A DNA stretch of 64,000 bases from NCBI GenBank assembly GCA_009103225.1, contig RHPI01002955.1, positions 154,486 to 218,485 on the forward strand, read 5' to 3'. The stretch comes from Chlorokybus atmophyticus (taxonomy: Eukaryota; Streptophyta; Chlorokybophyceae; Chlorokybales; Chlorokybaceae). Positions 30,755 through 42,711 of the stretch are shown piece after piece. Below the pieces are notes generated by a model. The model was given only the letters and a program-made list of their open reading frames with translations. It searched no databases and had not been told where the DNA came from. Positions within the stretch are counted from its first letter, which is position 1. Each line of letters starts with the position of its first letter. The position numbers and the translations under genes are program-made.

Positions 30755-32876
30755 CTGACCACAGCGAGAGGAGGCAGGTTGGGAGGGGTGTCATAGCAAA
30801 GGTAACACAATTGTAGTAATATAATCTACCAGAGCTCAATACGTGGTCCTGCACTCCCGCGTACAGTTTCAACATGCTTGGTAATCAGTAGATTTAGCTG
30901 TTGTGGACCACTGCATTAGTTGCATCCACCTCCTGAACCATGTGCATGCCACCGTGTGCAGCGACAGTCATGCACCATAGCAGGCATTCGAAAACATTGC
31001 AGCAGTATACAGTGACGTTGCCTGTGGCAGCATGAGGTTTGAAACTCGTGAGCAAGGTCTGTAGATTGTAAAAGCTCAACACTCATTGGTTTTACTTGCC
31101 ATAGCTACCTGCAGCATACATGGATGTTGAAGCCAATGTTGAGTCAATGCGATGCAGTCTTGCAATAGTTCAGCCTTCAAGCACGAATCCGTGGTTATAC
31201 ACCGTGTGCACATAATAGTGTGTCACTCACAACAAGACAAGGTGTTCCTTGTTGTGCAATCAATATGTTGTTCACAAGCCAATTGCAACTCAGGTGAAGC
31301 AAGGCGTTGTGTATTCCTTGTCGCTTTTAGGCAAGCAGCACGCGCACACACACAAGGTTTACTTGCGAACGCATTGCACGTGAGTCAGCTTGCACTGCCT
31401 CGCCTGGCATTTTGCAGGGTTTTCGGTGGTAACCAATACAAAGCAACGCTACCTGTGGTGTGCCGCCCTTGTAGCACAGCGCCCGCAAAGCTGTCGTCGC
31501 TCGGCGGACGGCAGAGGAAGAGCAGCCTGCTGCGCCACCCATCCCAGCCGCCATCGTCCTTGAGGCTGGCCAGGCATCTGCACTTAAAGCGGCGCTTGCA
31601 ACCATCACATATCACGAGCCAGCTTCTGCGCTATGCCTCCACCACCTCCTTCACCGCCACCTCCTCCTCCTCCACCAGCGCCACGCCTCCACGCTGCCGC
31701 CGCAAAGAGATGCCGAAACCGTGGTTAAGTTTTAATTGCGTTTTGGCGGTCACAGAAGCGGATATCTGCGCTTCTTGCCAGGCGGAAGAGTCGATATCGG
31801 GTGGAATCCCGTCACAACTGCGGTTTGCGCTTAGCCACGTAGCATGCAGCAGCACAAGTGAGCTTGGCTGCGGGGCCGTAAGCCACCTGACAAGGACGGT
31901 AGCATGCAGTTTGCACATCAACCTTGAAGCAACATTGCGTTATTAGCTGTGAGCTGTGCGTAAGCTGGCAGAAGCTTACTTGACGCTTGAGTAGCTTACA
32001 CGCACAGAAGCAAGCATTGATGCCTGTGTCTAAGCTGTTAGCTACCCAAGCGTCAATCAATCATTGGTCGCTGGGTCAGCTTTAAGCTGACAAAGCTTGC
32101 ATACAGTGTAGAGTCTTTTAAGTGTCATTTCACGTGAGCTTTGCTGGCTTACAACTCGTACACAGATATCAAGCTTTGCTTGCCGTGATCAATGTGGCTG
32201 ACAGCAATCAAGCAATGGTAGCTCACAGCGTACACAAGCTGGTGCATCTCACACCCAGCTTACTACCAGCTGTACCAGCAGATTGCACACAGCTCGCAGC
32301 ATGCTTGGCAAAACAGCGTACTGGAATGCCGGTTTTGCCAGCGTTGTCTGTGGGGCGCACTTGCAGCGCTGCTGAAGTGTGATTGTTGCTGGTTTGCCTG
32401 CACAAGCTAGCAACAATTACACCGTTCGCACCTGCTGTTGCTATCACCCAGATTGCGTGCTGGCGTCCTCGTCGTCCTAATTTAACCTCAGGTCAGCCTG
32501 GCCTTACAACTCCAACCACTTCTCTCATGCTCATGTTACGGGCTTTGCACACTGTAATGAAGCGTGCCCCTGTGTGTGATGGTGTTGAGCCTGACAACTC
32601 GCACTCACTGCCTGCAAGCTACCATGGTTGTGCACTCTCTCTCCCAAACGCTGTGTATGCAAGTACTTGCATTCACTGCGCGCTCTATGGGATGGACCAA
32701 TGCAAAGCACGCAAACAGACTGTGTTGACCATGACACGATGAAAGGTTACATTAGACAGTCTACAATGTTGATCTACACAATGATGAGACCCTACTGCTG
32801 CTTAGCCTATAATGGCAACTCGGATGCAACAGCCTTGTCATTTGTTGCCACGAGTGAGCTTTCAATTCCATCTATG
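30755..32876. other. Intergenic region between TopA 5' end and YrhK-like gene 3' end
   Basis: About 2.1 kb. It probably holds the TopA promoter and first exon near the left end. GC-rich sequence near 31480-31720 has open frames on both strands without a motif or supported splice chain. From 31945 to 32420 the sequence is rich in AGCTT/AAGCT and includes a hairpin-forming inverted repeat (31980-31996 with 32040-32056). Confidence 0.4.
31980..32056. repeat. Inverted repeat, 17-bp arms, 43-bp loop
   Basis: Arm 31980-31996 and arm 32040-32056 are reverse complements at 16 of 17 positions (TTGACGCTTG against CAAGCGTCAA at the outer part). It lies in non-coding sequence rich in AGCT. It is not followed by a T run, so a terminator role is not indicated. 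Confidence 0.6.
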
Positions 32877-35079
32877 CTAAGGATTCAACGCCTCTGGTAT
32901 GAGCAGATAGCTGGAAATAAGGAAGGCAATACTGCCCCAAAAGGTTGAGAAAGCAGTCCCCCAATGCTGGCAGCACTCTGCGGGGTACTCAAAGAAACCG
33001 AACAGCCCTGAAAGAAAGAAACCAACACCGCCAAAAGCATTCCAAAAGCCAATGTGCCATTCGAGGGACTTGAGCTTCACCTTAAGCCACCCGCCCTGAA
33101 CCTCCACGCAAGTCAGGTACCCATTGACAATGAAGAACACCGCACCAATGCACTGCGGCAGCCAATACAGCAGGTCCCACTGTACATAATGGTGCGGCGG
33201 GTAGTCACCGGACAACACGCCTGGCACACCTGCACATGTAAAGGTGTTTTGCAGCCCACATTCAATTGTTATTGCATGTGTCGATAAACTTGTATGCGGG
33301 TATGCTTCTGTGTGTACACGTTGAATGGAACTCCATTGCGTGCTACGAATGTGAACATTACTCGCTTGTTGGCAACATAAGAGTCTGACTGCACACATGC
33401 GCATGTGTAGACTGCAAATATGTGTGTGCATATGCATGTTCGTGAGTGTGCAGTTTTGATCCTGTCTGGTGCGAGCAGGACCAGACCTGTTACGGCGGAT
33501 GGCATTTCAAAGATGGTTGCGCCGATGAGCTGCAAGAGGTTGAGCACGTATGCAAAGTTGTGCGGTTCCCAGCCAAACCATCTGAAACGCCTCTTCTTTC
33601 TCATCACGACTTCTACTTTGCCGCCTTTCATGCCATTTACCGGTGCTTCTGATGTAATGCCAGTCCTAGCATCCCCATCACCATTCATCTGTGAGCCCTT
33701 CTGGTCTTTCGCCTGCCGCTCGTGCATAATCAACGCCACGCCTTGCTCCTCGTCCTGCACTACCACGCGCTCCTTCACACGATCCGGCGGGTTCAACACC
33801 TGCGAGTCAGTCACCATCAACCACTTTGTGGCTGCGTATCACGTGGGCAAAAGAGGGTGGCAGTAATACAGAGATGCTGCATGCAGCTGCACCTCAAGAA
33901 AGGAGATGTACGCGCCGATGAGGAAAAGGGTCCCACCGGGCAGAGCTGTATAAGCAATCCACTTGGTCTCAGCATTTTGCGAATGCAGAGGCCACATTGC
34001 GAACACGCCGTTTAGCGTCCAACTGATTGAACCTGTCCACACGCAAAATCTCTTCAGCTCAGTACGCTCACACCCACGCATAATGCACGCGCATGTACAC
34101 ACGCATATACATGTGCAGCAAACACGAAGACGCACGCACACACATTCTAGCACCACGATGTTGCATGCGCATACATGCACACGCACATTTTTACACGACC
34201 ATGACCACACTATAGGCAAGAGTCAACATGCATCAGTAACGTGTGGAGGCAAGACCAAGTGTGAAGGCCATGGCGGTCCACCAGGCGAGGTTGCTGGGCG
34301 CGAAGCCAAAGAGGCGGTAGCCGAACGGCGCAAAGAGGGAGCGAGGCTTGCGTACTTGGCGGGCACTGCGCTCGGGCGAGCCAAAGTACTTCGCAGTTCG
34401 CCGCTTACGGTGCCTTCGACTGCCACACTTGATGTGAGTTTGTTGCATTGGTGACTTGCGTTGCGTATGCTCAAGTGAGCGTGAGCTTTCACTCATGAAC
34501 ATGTTGTACACTTGCAATCACTCATTGTGTTGCAAGCATGCTTAAACTTTTTGCACTACGCAACTAAGCTTGAGAGAGACGTGATCAAAGGCAGATAAGT
34601 AAACAGTGTTAGTGGGAGTAACAAGTGCATCACGTAACAATCCAACAGCGATTGCTCTCATACTCCCCAGGCAGCAATGCAACAAAACAACAGCAGCTGC
34701 TTACATGCTTGAATCTTCAAACATATTGTCAGTCGATTATGCTGCAACTGTGCAATATAGTGCAGACGACTGCTGAGAGAGAATTGAGTAAGACAGGAGC
34801 AGCAGTCACTGGCATGCATGGCAATGAGCACTTGCATCAATGCGCATACGATGTAGCTGCGCACCTGGTCCAAAGTGCGAAGATGCCATGATGATCGTGC
34901 TCATGCAGGACGTGCGTAGGCTGGAAGAAGGAGGACAGGACGCCACCGGCCTCCTTCACCCTCCATTCTGCCGGAAAGGCATGCCGCCGCCGTAGCCTGG
35001 GCAGATGCGGATGGATGCCTGCTGCGTCCTCTTCCGCGACATTGGCGCCGCCGCCTTTATCCCTAGCAGTCGACGACAT
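32877..35079 (-). CDS. Multi-pass integral membrane protein, YrhK-like repeats
   Basis: Five exons join in phase: 35079-34865, 34419-34241, 34032-33893, 33799-33487 and 33229-32877, giving 399 residues. Repeated helix pairs are visible: NLAWWTAMAFTLG, then GGTLFLIGAYISFLEV, then FAYVLNLLQLIGATIFEM, DLLYWLPQCIGAVFFIVNGY, EWHIGFWNAFGGVGFFLSG and finally FSTFWGSIAFLISSYLL. Such WxxxLL/IGA(T/Y)xFE helices are typical of YrhK-type membrane proteins known in bacteria, fungi and algae; their function is not established. A charged cytosolic loop with basic KKRRFRWFGW lies mid-protein. The start is uncertain: an in-frame ATG at 35187 would add a Gly/Cys-rich segment. Helix content is clear; the family name is moderately sure. 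Confidence 0.7.
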
Positions 35080-35882
35080 CTTCCCTGGCGCTCCTCGTCT
35101 TGCTGCTGGTACTCCTCCTCCTCCCACGCCGCCACCGCCGCAGCATCGGCCCTGGACACGTGGGCTGTCGGTGCAGCTGTGCTCCATCGACGTGAAATCT
35201 GTCGGCGCAGAACCCAGCAGAAGTGTCGGCGCTGCTCCGGTGTGCACTGCTAAATTTGCTTACGCCGACGGTGCTGTATCGGCGTGACACGTGGCCTCAA
35301 CGGCGCACTGGCGTCGGCGGCGGCGTCAGCGGGGACGGCGATGTCGTCGTCATAGTAAGTGGAGGCGGCGCTTAAGCAGTTTGCACTCAACATCACGTTT
35401 GGGATCAGGTACATCAATCTGCAGATTAAGTGTCGTGTCTTCGTTGCACAGGTCAACGCAAGTAATGCTTGCAGTGTGCTTGGCTTCTCAAGTGCAGTGC
35501 GTCCCAACACTTCCTTGCAGCGTGTTGGCCTTAGCTTATGATGTACACAACAATTGATTGCTGCTCCACCCTGCCAGCGTACTTGCACAAGATGTTTCGT
35601 TCCGCATTCGGCACTGACTGGGTGCTGGCACGCAGCGCTGATCAGGCTAGACACAGAGACCATCAGAAAGGGTACACAGGAAGCTGATCTATATGATCTG
35701 TATGAAACATTGGTAATTTAGTAAAGTCTGATACAGGTGATTAGCATTGCGTCGAGTGCCACTCTACAGTGCAGTGCTGGGTGAGGGTGAGGGAGGACTG
35801 CAAGGCTGGTTCAACTGGGCGTCGCAAAGTGAAGTGTTAAACGTTATTTTGGGGGATGTGAGAGGCAGCAAAACCTGTTGCA
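35080..35882. other. Intergenic, divergent promoter region
   Basis: About 800 bases between the YrhK-like gene (-) and the MFI-like gene (+). The first 200 bases are GC-rich and may encode an N-terminal extension or the 5' UTR of the minus gene. I see no other gene. Confidence 0.35.
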
Positions 35883-38007
35883 ATGGCATACAAGCGGGTG
35901 GACAGCGCGAGCGGCTTCTATGAGTGGAACGTTGAGCGCCTGCAAGCGTGGTGGCGCATGATACGTGCCCGCCGAAAGTATCACAAGCAGGTGGGCAGTG
36001 CCTTTGTCTGATACACGGAATGCACAAAATGCACACGCGCACACATACAAACACCCACACAGCCACGCGCTTGCAGGCTTGCACGTGCGCACAATTACAC
36101 ACATACGGCTGCGTGACAGCTGCATTGTAACAAAACATGGTGCTTACATTCATGATGCACCTGCTGCTGACATGATCATGCAATACACGAGCGCACGCAT
36201 ACATCCCTGCACACATGCGCACACATAGACACACATGCGCGTGTGCACGTGGACAGTAATGATACAAGATCAGATGCTGAGCCAGCTTGTGTGTGTGCTC
36301 TCGTTGCGCATTCAATGGCACTGCTAGTTGTGTTGCCGTCTAGACCTGCCACACACGCTGCTTATCATCTGCTTCTTTAACAGCGCCGTGCAGTTATTGT
36401 CGTCCAAAGGAGATATCGCCAGTACAAAGCACACGTTCGATGGCGTCGGAACCCCAACTATCCCGCTCGATACATCCAAGCAGCATGGCGCCGATACACA
36501 GTAAGCATACAGTGCAAGCACGTTGGTCAGGCGCACACGCATGCACACGCTAATGTCCATCACGCATGTACATGGTAGCGCGTGAAGCTGTATCACCATC
36601 TCCGCGACCTCATAAACTTCCGCAACACCACCGCGGATGCCTCCGCACTCCTGCGCTTCATCAACCCGGGAGAGTCCCGCCTGATGGACGCTGCGGCGGG
36701 CACGCGTGTGAGGCTCAGGCTGGCAGGGGAGACTTTCCCCCCTGTGGTGAGCCATGTTGTGTGTCTTGGTGCTCTGTATGCCAATGAGCATTTGTTGTTG
36801 TGGCCAGCGGCTGACCAACACCACTGTATCTACTTGTGTTGTGCCTCGGTTGCGTCTGATGGTTATAATGAGCTCTCTTTCATGGCAGATCGTGTACAAG
36901 ATCTACACGCGAAGGCCTGTCATCGATATGTGCGCCTTCAGCCCAAAGGACTACGTGCATCCAACCACAGGTGCTGCATGACACTTAACTTGTGACTGTA
37001 TATGCACATATGTGTACATGCATGAACACCGGTATGCACCTGTACGCTGCTTGTGCGTGTGCATGCATAAGCATGTGCTTGTGGATGCGCGTGTGCGTTG
37101 GCGGACATGTACATAGTACCTCCCATCACAGGCGATGACGGGAGTTGGTATCGGCGTGTGGACAACAACGGATGGCGGCCGCTACCATCCTGCTTTCATG
37201 AGTGGGACGCTGCACAGAGGTCATCCGAGACGACAACAACGCAGAACACACACAGGTATGGTCCTGACGTTTTGTTGTCTAGTTGATGTCCCCCGAGCAT
37301 CAAACCAGTTAATCCTTGTTTCATCTCGCAGAGTTAGTATTCCCGTGTTCCACTACTCACGTGCGAAGAGGCAAGAAGTGAAGAGCATGCAGCTGAAGCG
37401 CAAGAAAAGGCGATGGTTGCAACAACTGTACGTGTTTGTTGATTTTGTGTTTGTGATTTTGTGAAACTGCATGATTGTCATAGATGCAAGTGCCTGCATT
37501 GCCATTGCTGAATGCAAGCGCATGCAGGTATCAAATGGGCGAGCAAGAGGGAGAAGACTGTCCGTCCTCATCAGGTACGCACTTGTTATGTTGATACACT
37601 AGGTGTACTGTCGTCAGATGGTTTGCTGGCAAGGTATGTGTCAAGTTTGGCCACATTGTTTGAAGGCGTGCGGCGCTATCTGTATGCCTAATAGCTTACG
37701 TATTGTGTTCAGCTGGAAAAGAAGTGACGGAAGACTTGATTGAATGGAGTAAAGGTGAGCACAAGCACGTGACATGCAATTGCAGCTTTGTGTCGTACTG
37801 GTTGTGAATTGTCTTTGTATTCCGACTACAGCGCTGGACTTTGAGTCGTATCTTCAAAGCTGGCAGGAGTTGGGGGCATCAGGTTATTCCGATCAGCTGC
37901 CATCACTAGACGAAGAAACTTTCAAAGAAATGACGGAGGTCCCTCTGTTGCCATCTTTTAGCATTCCTCACAACCTACTAGAAAGTTACGCGCAAATCAT
38001 CATGTAA
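35883..38007 (+). CDS. IQ-motif protein of the C11orf65/MFI family (cilium/flagellum-associated)
   Basis: Nine exons join in phase: 35883-35990, 36384-36500, 36579-36746, 36889-36970, 37132-37255, 37332-37427, 37528-37574, 37713-37754 and 37832-38007, giving 319 residues, close to the 313 of the human protein. The first two exons carry IQ-like helices (LQAWWRMIRARRKYHKQ, IVVQRRYRQYKAHVRWRR, IQAAWRRY), which bind calmodulin-type partners. The core has RLRLAGETFPPVIVYKIYT and RRPVIDMCAFSPKDY, the signature I associate with C11orf65. Family members occur in ciliated species, so this gene suggests a flagellate stage. Tiny exons of 42 and 47 bp near the 3' end are supported by phase alone plus good splice sites. 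Confidence 0.85.
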
Positions 38008-38355
38008 TATATTTAGCAGTAGCCGTGCGCAGTTGTTGTCATTGTATGTATTGAAATCTGATGTTTAGAAACAAAGATACATATTGTTGCAATGTACATG
38101 CTGTGATGCAATCATTATACATTAGTGGTAGCGAGTCACAACCTGAACCTACGTGTTGAATGTTCATCACCATATAACTCCGCACTGCATGCATGCTAAT
38201 AAAGCCTCGCTCTTGTCTTGCGTGTCAACAACTTCTTGTGCTCTTTCGATGTGCGGTCAAGTGCGCATGGCATGTTTTAAAGTGAGCTCAGACTTTACAT
38301 GCGTGAATGGTGACACATTCTCATAAGAACACACACATATTTAAAGCATACATAC
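38008..38355. other. 3' intergenic of the MFI-like gene
   Basis: A short AT-rich stretch with an AATAAA-like string (taataaagcc near 38198) that may be the MFI gene's polyadenylation signal. The third exon of the neighbouring pseudogene is not found here. Confidence 0.4.
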
Positions 38356-39201
38356 CCTGTGATGTTACTTGGATGTGTTGTGCGCGTATCCCTTGTTGCA
38401 GATTTCGCACTTACAAACCTTTTCGGGTGCGGCGTATCGTTTACAAGTCCCCTTTGCTGGTGTAGATGCGCACTGCACCTCAGGTTGAAAACCCTGTGTG
38501 GATGTGGATGGTAACTATGCAAGTACCTGTGCGTGTGTGTGAAATGCTGATGGTCGTGATGATACAGGCCCCTTGCGATACGCCCCTGAGTCCACAGTGA
38601 GCTGCCGCAAGTTTTTTAAAGAGGCGACCCATGCTTGTGGCCTCCCTATGCTCGTTGTTGTGGATGATGCCGTGCTTATGCTAGCGCAGGTAGGTGGCCT
38701 CGGCGAGAGCAGTGGCTGCAGCGACAAGAAAATCGGCAAACATGGTGGCAGGGTCTGACCAGCAGGCGCATTTTAAGGCGTGTGCGCTGGGAACCACACC
38801 TGTAAACAGTAGCATGTGCTGAGTAAGAGTCCTTCCGACTGAGAACGGTCAGGCAACACTGAGTATGTTGCAACAAAATGCACAGTATGCTGAATAGCTT
38901 TCAACTTGTTAATACTGCTGCATGCCACAATCACTTGGAACTAGTGACTTAATGTGTTGTCACAAAACACACAATGCATTACATCAACTGCCACACTGAG
39001 TGCCATCGCTACTGAGCAGTTTACACGAAACTCTTGCATGGCATGCACAGGCAGCCTGAGCCACGCGCTTCCCAAGACACTGCTCAAAGACTTACCGGGC
39101 CATAAAACGGACTGACTCAAGCTTCCCAACGCACTGCTCAGCGGCCAAGACACCGCCGCTGCCGCTGCCGCTGCTTCTGCTTCTCCATCCACTGCAGCCA
39201 T
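38356..39201 (-). pseudogene. Broken paralogue of the single C2H2-finger gene
   Basis: This is an inverted, diverged copy of the gene at 45790-46717. The exon-1 counterpart (39201-39096) begins MAAVDGEAEAAAAAAAVSW and ends at the same donor (ccg|gtaagt) but is 106 bases instead of 90, so the phase is off by one. The exon-2 counterpart (38799-38356) has the same acceptor and donor. It carries a TAA nine codons in and another at the finger Leu (SK*HH against SKLHH), while CEICNKGY and the final HHR remain. No exon-3 copy is seen. Three lesions and the missing exon support decay. Expression as a non-coding RNA is possible. Confidence 0.75.
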
Positions 39202-39203
39202 CC

Positions 39204-39547
<344 letters not shown>

Positions 39548-40805
39548 CGCGTCGCCGCCGCCCTCGCCGCCGCCAGCCACAAGCACACGCAGAGCGACAC
39601 AAGCAGAGCTGAGCTCAGCACTAAGGTCAGGCCCTCTGTCATAAAGCGCGGGAAGGCGCATCCCGCCGTCCGTTGCGTTAATCTGACGGCTGGTTGTGGA
39701 GCGACGCCCATTTGGTGATAAGCACGATGACACATACGCCATGCATGCAAGTGTTTTGCTTAAGCTGAGCTGAGCTGAAGCTTGGATCGCAGCTTTTTTG
39801 AACTTGCTGTTCTTAGCTGCCTAGCGTGCGGCGGTAGTCAAGGAGGCGGAGGCCGAGGAGGCAATGGAGAGAGGAAGGGAGGGAGGGAGAGAGCGGAGGC
39901 GGCGGCGGAGAGAGAGCGAAGGAGATGAGAATATGCTTGTGAGGGATGTGAGATGGGTTCGGATTTGATCAGCGGGTGGGCGCCATCCACCGGGTGAACG
40001 GATTTGTGGCTGGCCGACAGCCGCTTGACGGTCAAGCGGCTGTTGCTTGCAAAGCGCTCCAGGCGGTAAGGACGAGTGGTGATTGTTTTAGTCAGCAAGT
40101 CAGTGTGCAACATGCTTGGTTGATGCGCAGAACTTCGTGACATCGAAGGCTACTTGGATCCTGCCTGCCAGCAAGTACAAACTCACAAGCTATGCACATT
40201 TTGCCTTCAGCATGCCACACGGCTCATGTCCTGAAAAGTTTTGAGTTTCTGTGCATGCATATGCTGATAGTAGCCAACCTCAATAGGCTTGCTTGAAGTA
40301 GGCTTATTCTCAGCATGCACCTGAGACTTGTTCACAAACATCGCAACCAGGTTACAAAGCTGTAACTCGCACGTGCATAAACACACACATCTACTTGTGG
40401 TACGAGCACACACTTGCCCAGACAGACAGACATTTCTCCACGGCTTTCCAGCACCTCACGGCTGAGGAGCTGTGAGGTGCTGGAAAGCAGCATGGTACGT
40501 AGTTACAACCAAACAACAAAGCTGCAAGCAATGCATACATGCACACAGAAACGCGCACACATGCGGGCGCACAAAGCACGCGTGCGCAGGCAGAGAGAAG
40601 GATGTTGGATCGGCGGCTAGCCTCGTTCTGGGAAAGCTTCAAGCTGGTCAAGCGAATTTTTACTCACAGCTGCAGCGATATGTGTTCTGTCGGAGTGCGT
40701 GTGAAGCCACCAAGGTATGAGCTGCTATGGTCAATATATCGATGCCAAGAAAGGTATGAGACTTTGTGTTACACCAGACACGAGGGTTTTTTCTTTGTGA
40801 AACTG

Positions 40806-41144
40806 TCAAGGTGTTTGCGACTTTGATATTTTTTTTTTTTATCCTTGTTGCAAAAGTTCTGGTGCGAACGCAAGCATGCGTGCAACAGTAGTACTACACA
40901 GGGAGTTATCGCAAGCAGCAGCAACATGATTGTCACCTCGGTATGTGCTCAAGCTTAAGCACACGAGACAAGACACCAACGCAACAAATGGACTTACATG
41001 ATAGTTGGCAGCCAAAGGCCCCAGAAGCGGTGACACGAAGTACTCTCGGAGGGCGCACATGCGAGCGCCGCACCCACCACGTGCGCCCTCCCCCAGAAGG
41101 CAAATCGCCTGTGGACCAAGGTTCTCAGGGTCTTCTCTCAACAT
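40806..41144 (-). CDS. Possible small single-span membrane protein
   Basis: A two-exon model, 41144-40998 and 40937-40806, joins in phase 0 over a 60-base intron (strong donor gtaagt, acceptor ccgag) and gives 92 residues. Exon 1 is Gly/Cys-containing (GEGARGGCGARMCALREYF). Exon 2 encodes a strongly hydrophobic helix (VTIMLLLLAITPCVVLLL) and ends in a Lys-rich tail. I do not recognise the family. Further exons could lie upstream at 41160-42200 on the same strand, where open frames look protein-like, but I could not find a phase-consistent chain. The plus strand here also has competing open frames. Treat as a weak prediction. Confidence 0.3.
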
Positions 41145-42711
41145 TGTAATGAAGCTTCAAGCAAGTTGCTGTGTTTGGTCCTAGTGCTTTTACGCATGTC
41201 ATCGCGTGCATGCGCGCGCCCGTCACGTGTGCATACGATAATACGTGGGTGCGCTTCAAGTGCAAGCTGCGCGTGCACGCGGCTGAGCGTACATGTGTTA
41301 CACGGTGCGTGCCTGTTTGAGTTTTGTGCTGGAGAGGTGCTTTGTGCTGGCAGAGTCATGCAGTTGATGGCGTGTCTGCATGTAGCCTCCACGATCGCCA
41401 AGTGCCGAGACAAAGTGCAGTGCTTACACAGCTCTGCCAAAGCCGTGCCCATCGGGACCTTTTTCTCATCAGCATATGTGGCCTTCGCTTGAGGAGCAAC
41501 TGTACAGAGCCTCTCGGACAGTGCAATCGTCGAGTATGCTACTCGTACCATTGCGTGTACACTGTTAGCAATGTTCATGGTTAACCAGGCTATCCAGGTT
41601 GTCCAGGTCAACAAGAAAGGTATGATTGTTACACTGTATCAGGCCTAGATGACGTCTATAACAGTCAAGCACAGAAAGGTTTCGTCAATCCCCTATGAGA
41701 GAGCTGGCGCCATTTGAATACCACATGCAAATGTGTACTACATATTATGCGGTATATATGTATGTCGCATATGCGTTCATGTACGCCACATGCACGTCCA
41801 CGGCATGCAATGTTTGTCAGCGCTACTTCCTACCATCCGCTTGTTGCTGTGTGCACACGCAACATGTGCCTGATGCAGGCCTCATACGCATCATATCAGC
41901 ACATGCCCACCACGCAACCCCACCACCGAGCACGCAGCCATCATACCATGATGGCATCGCCAGCATGGCGTCACGCAGCGCAGCCATCCCTCTGAGTGCT
42001 GAGTAGAGGTAGCAGAACATGGAGTGCGAGGCAAGAACCTTTGCGCTGCTGAGCGCAGCAAGCGCGAGTGCACTGCTATGCGGCATAGCAGCCTGGTTGA
42101 CTCTCGGGCAGAACGCCTGACTGAATCGTGCTGACTTCAGCACCCAATGACTCTTCTGACAAGACAAGCAACAGACTACACACTGGTGTCTATAAGTACC
42201 AGATCCTTGAGTTTGTGCAGTGGCACGGGGCAAAAAGGCTTGGGACGTGACTTCCCTCAGCGTGCCTCAAACATTAAACAAACGAGAGGAAGAGTAGTGC
42301 GTTGACACGCTTGAATGGCTAGTATTGCATGACCCAATCAAGATTCGGATTGAACCAGGTCTGGTGGTTGCCATTGCCTCAGGCACTATAGGAGAGTCTC
42401 CAATAGTATACATAAGACCTATACTGTTGTTTTGGACCTGCACAGTACCCCAAGAAAGCATCTGTGGGTTGTAAGGTAAAGATAGTACCGGCAACAAAGG
42501 ACCAACCTTGCTACCAAAAGAAAGTCCGTCCTTGTAGAATCCAGTGGTTCATTTCTCTACACATCTAGAGGCATCTTCCTGCCACGCACAGACCTCTGCA
42601 TTAACGCCCATGGTCATTTCAAGACACACGAGAGGACGGTATAAGAAGCAGTGAGTACTCTTAAACGAGCGTCAGTCGACTGGCAGAGCGGTTTACCAGG
42701 TTGCAGGCAAC
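41145..42711. other. Unresolved region, possible exons of an unidentified gene
   Basis: Open frames on the minus strand near 41340-41614 and 41890-42115 and on the plus strand near 41531-41619 (hydrophobic, followed by a gtatga donor) all look partly coding. No chain on either strand keeps phase, and no known family is recognisable. The last few hundred bases before 42712 should be the promoter of the bark-storage-like gene. Confidence 0.3.

Noticed and set aside
31152-31946. 264-codon plus-strand open frame
   Set aside because: It has no recognisable motif, low-complexity Ser/Thr runs and a competing minus-strand frame; no splice chain or family supports it.
41510-41625. Plus-strand exon with a hydrophobic segment and gtatga donor
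   Set aside because: I could not find partner exons in phase, and the minus strand is equally open; left as unresolved.
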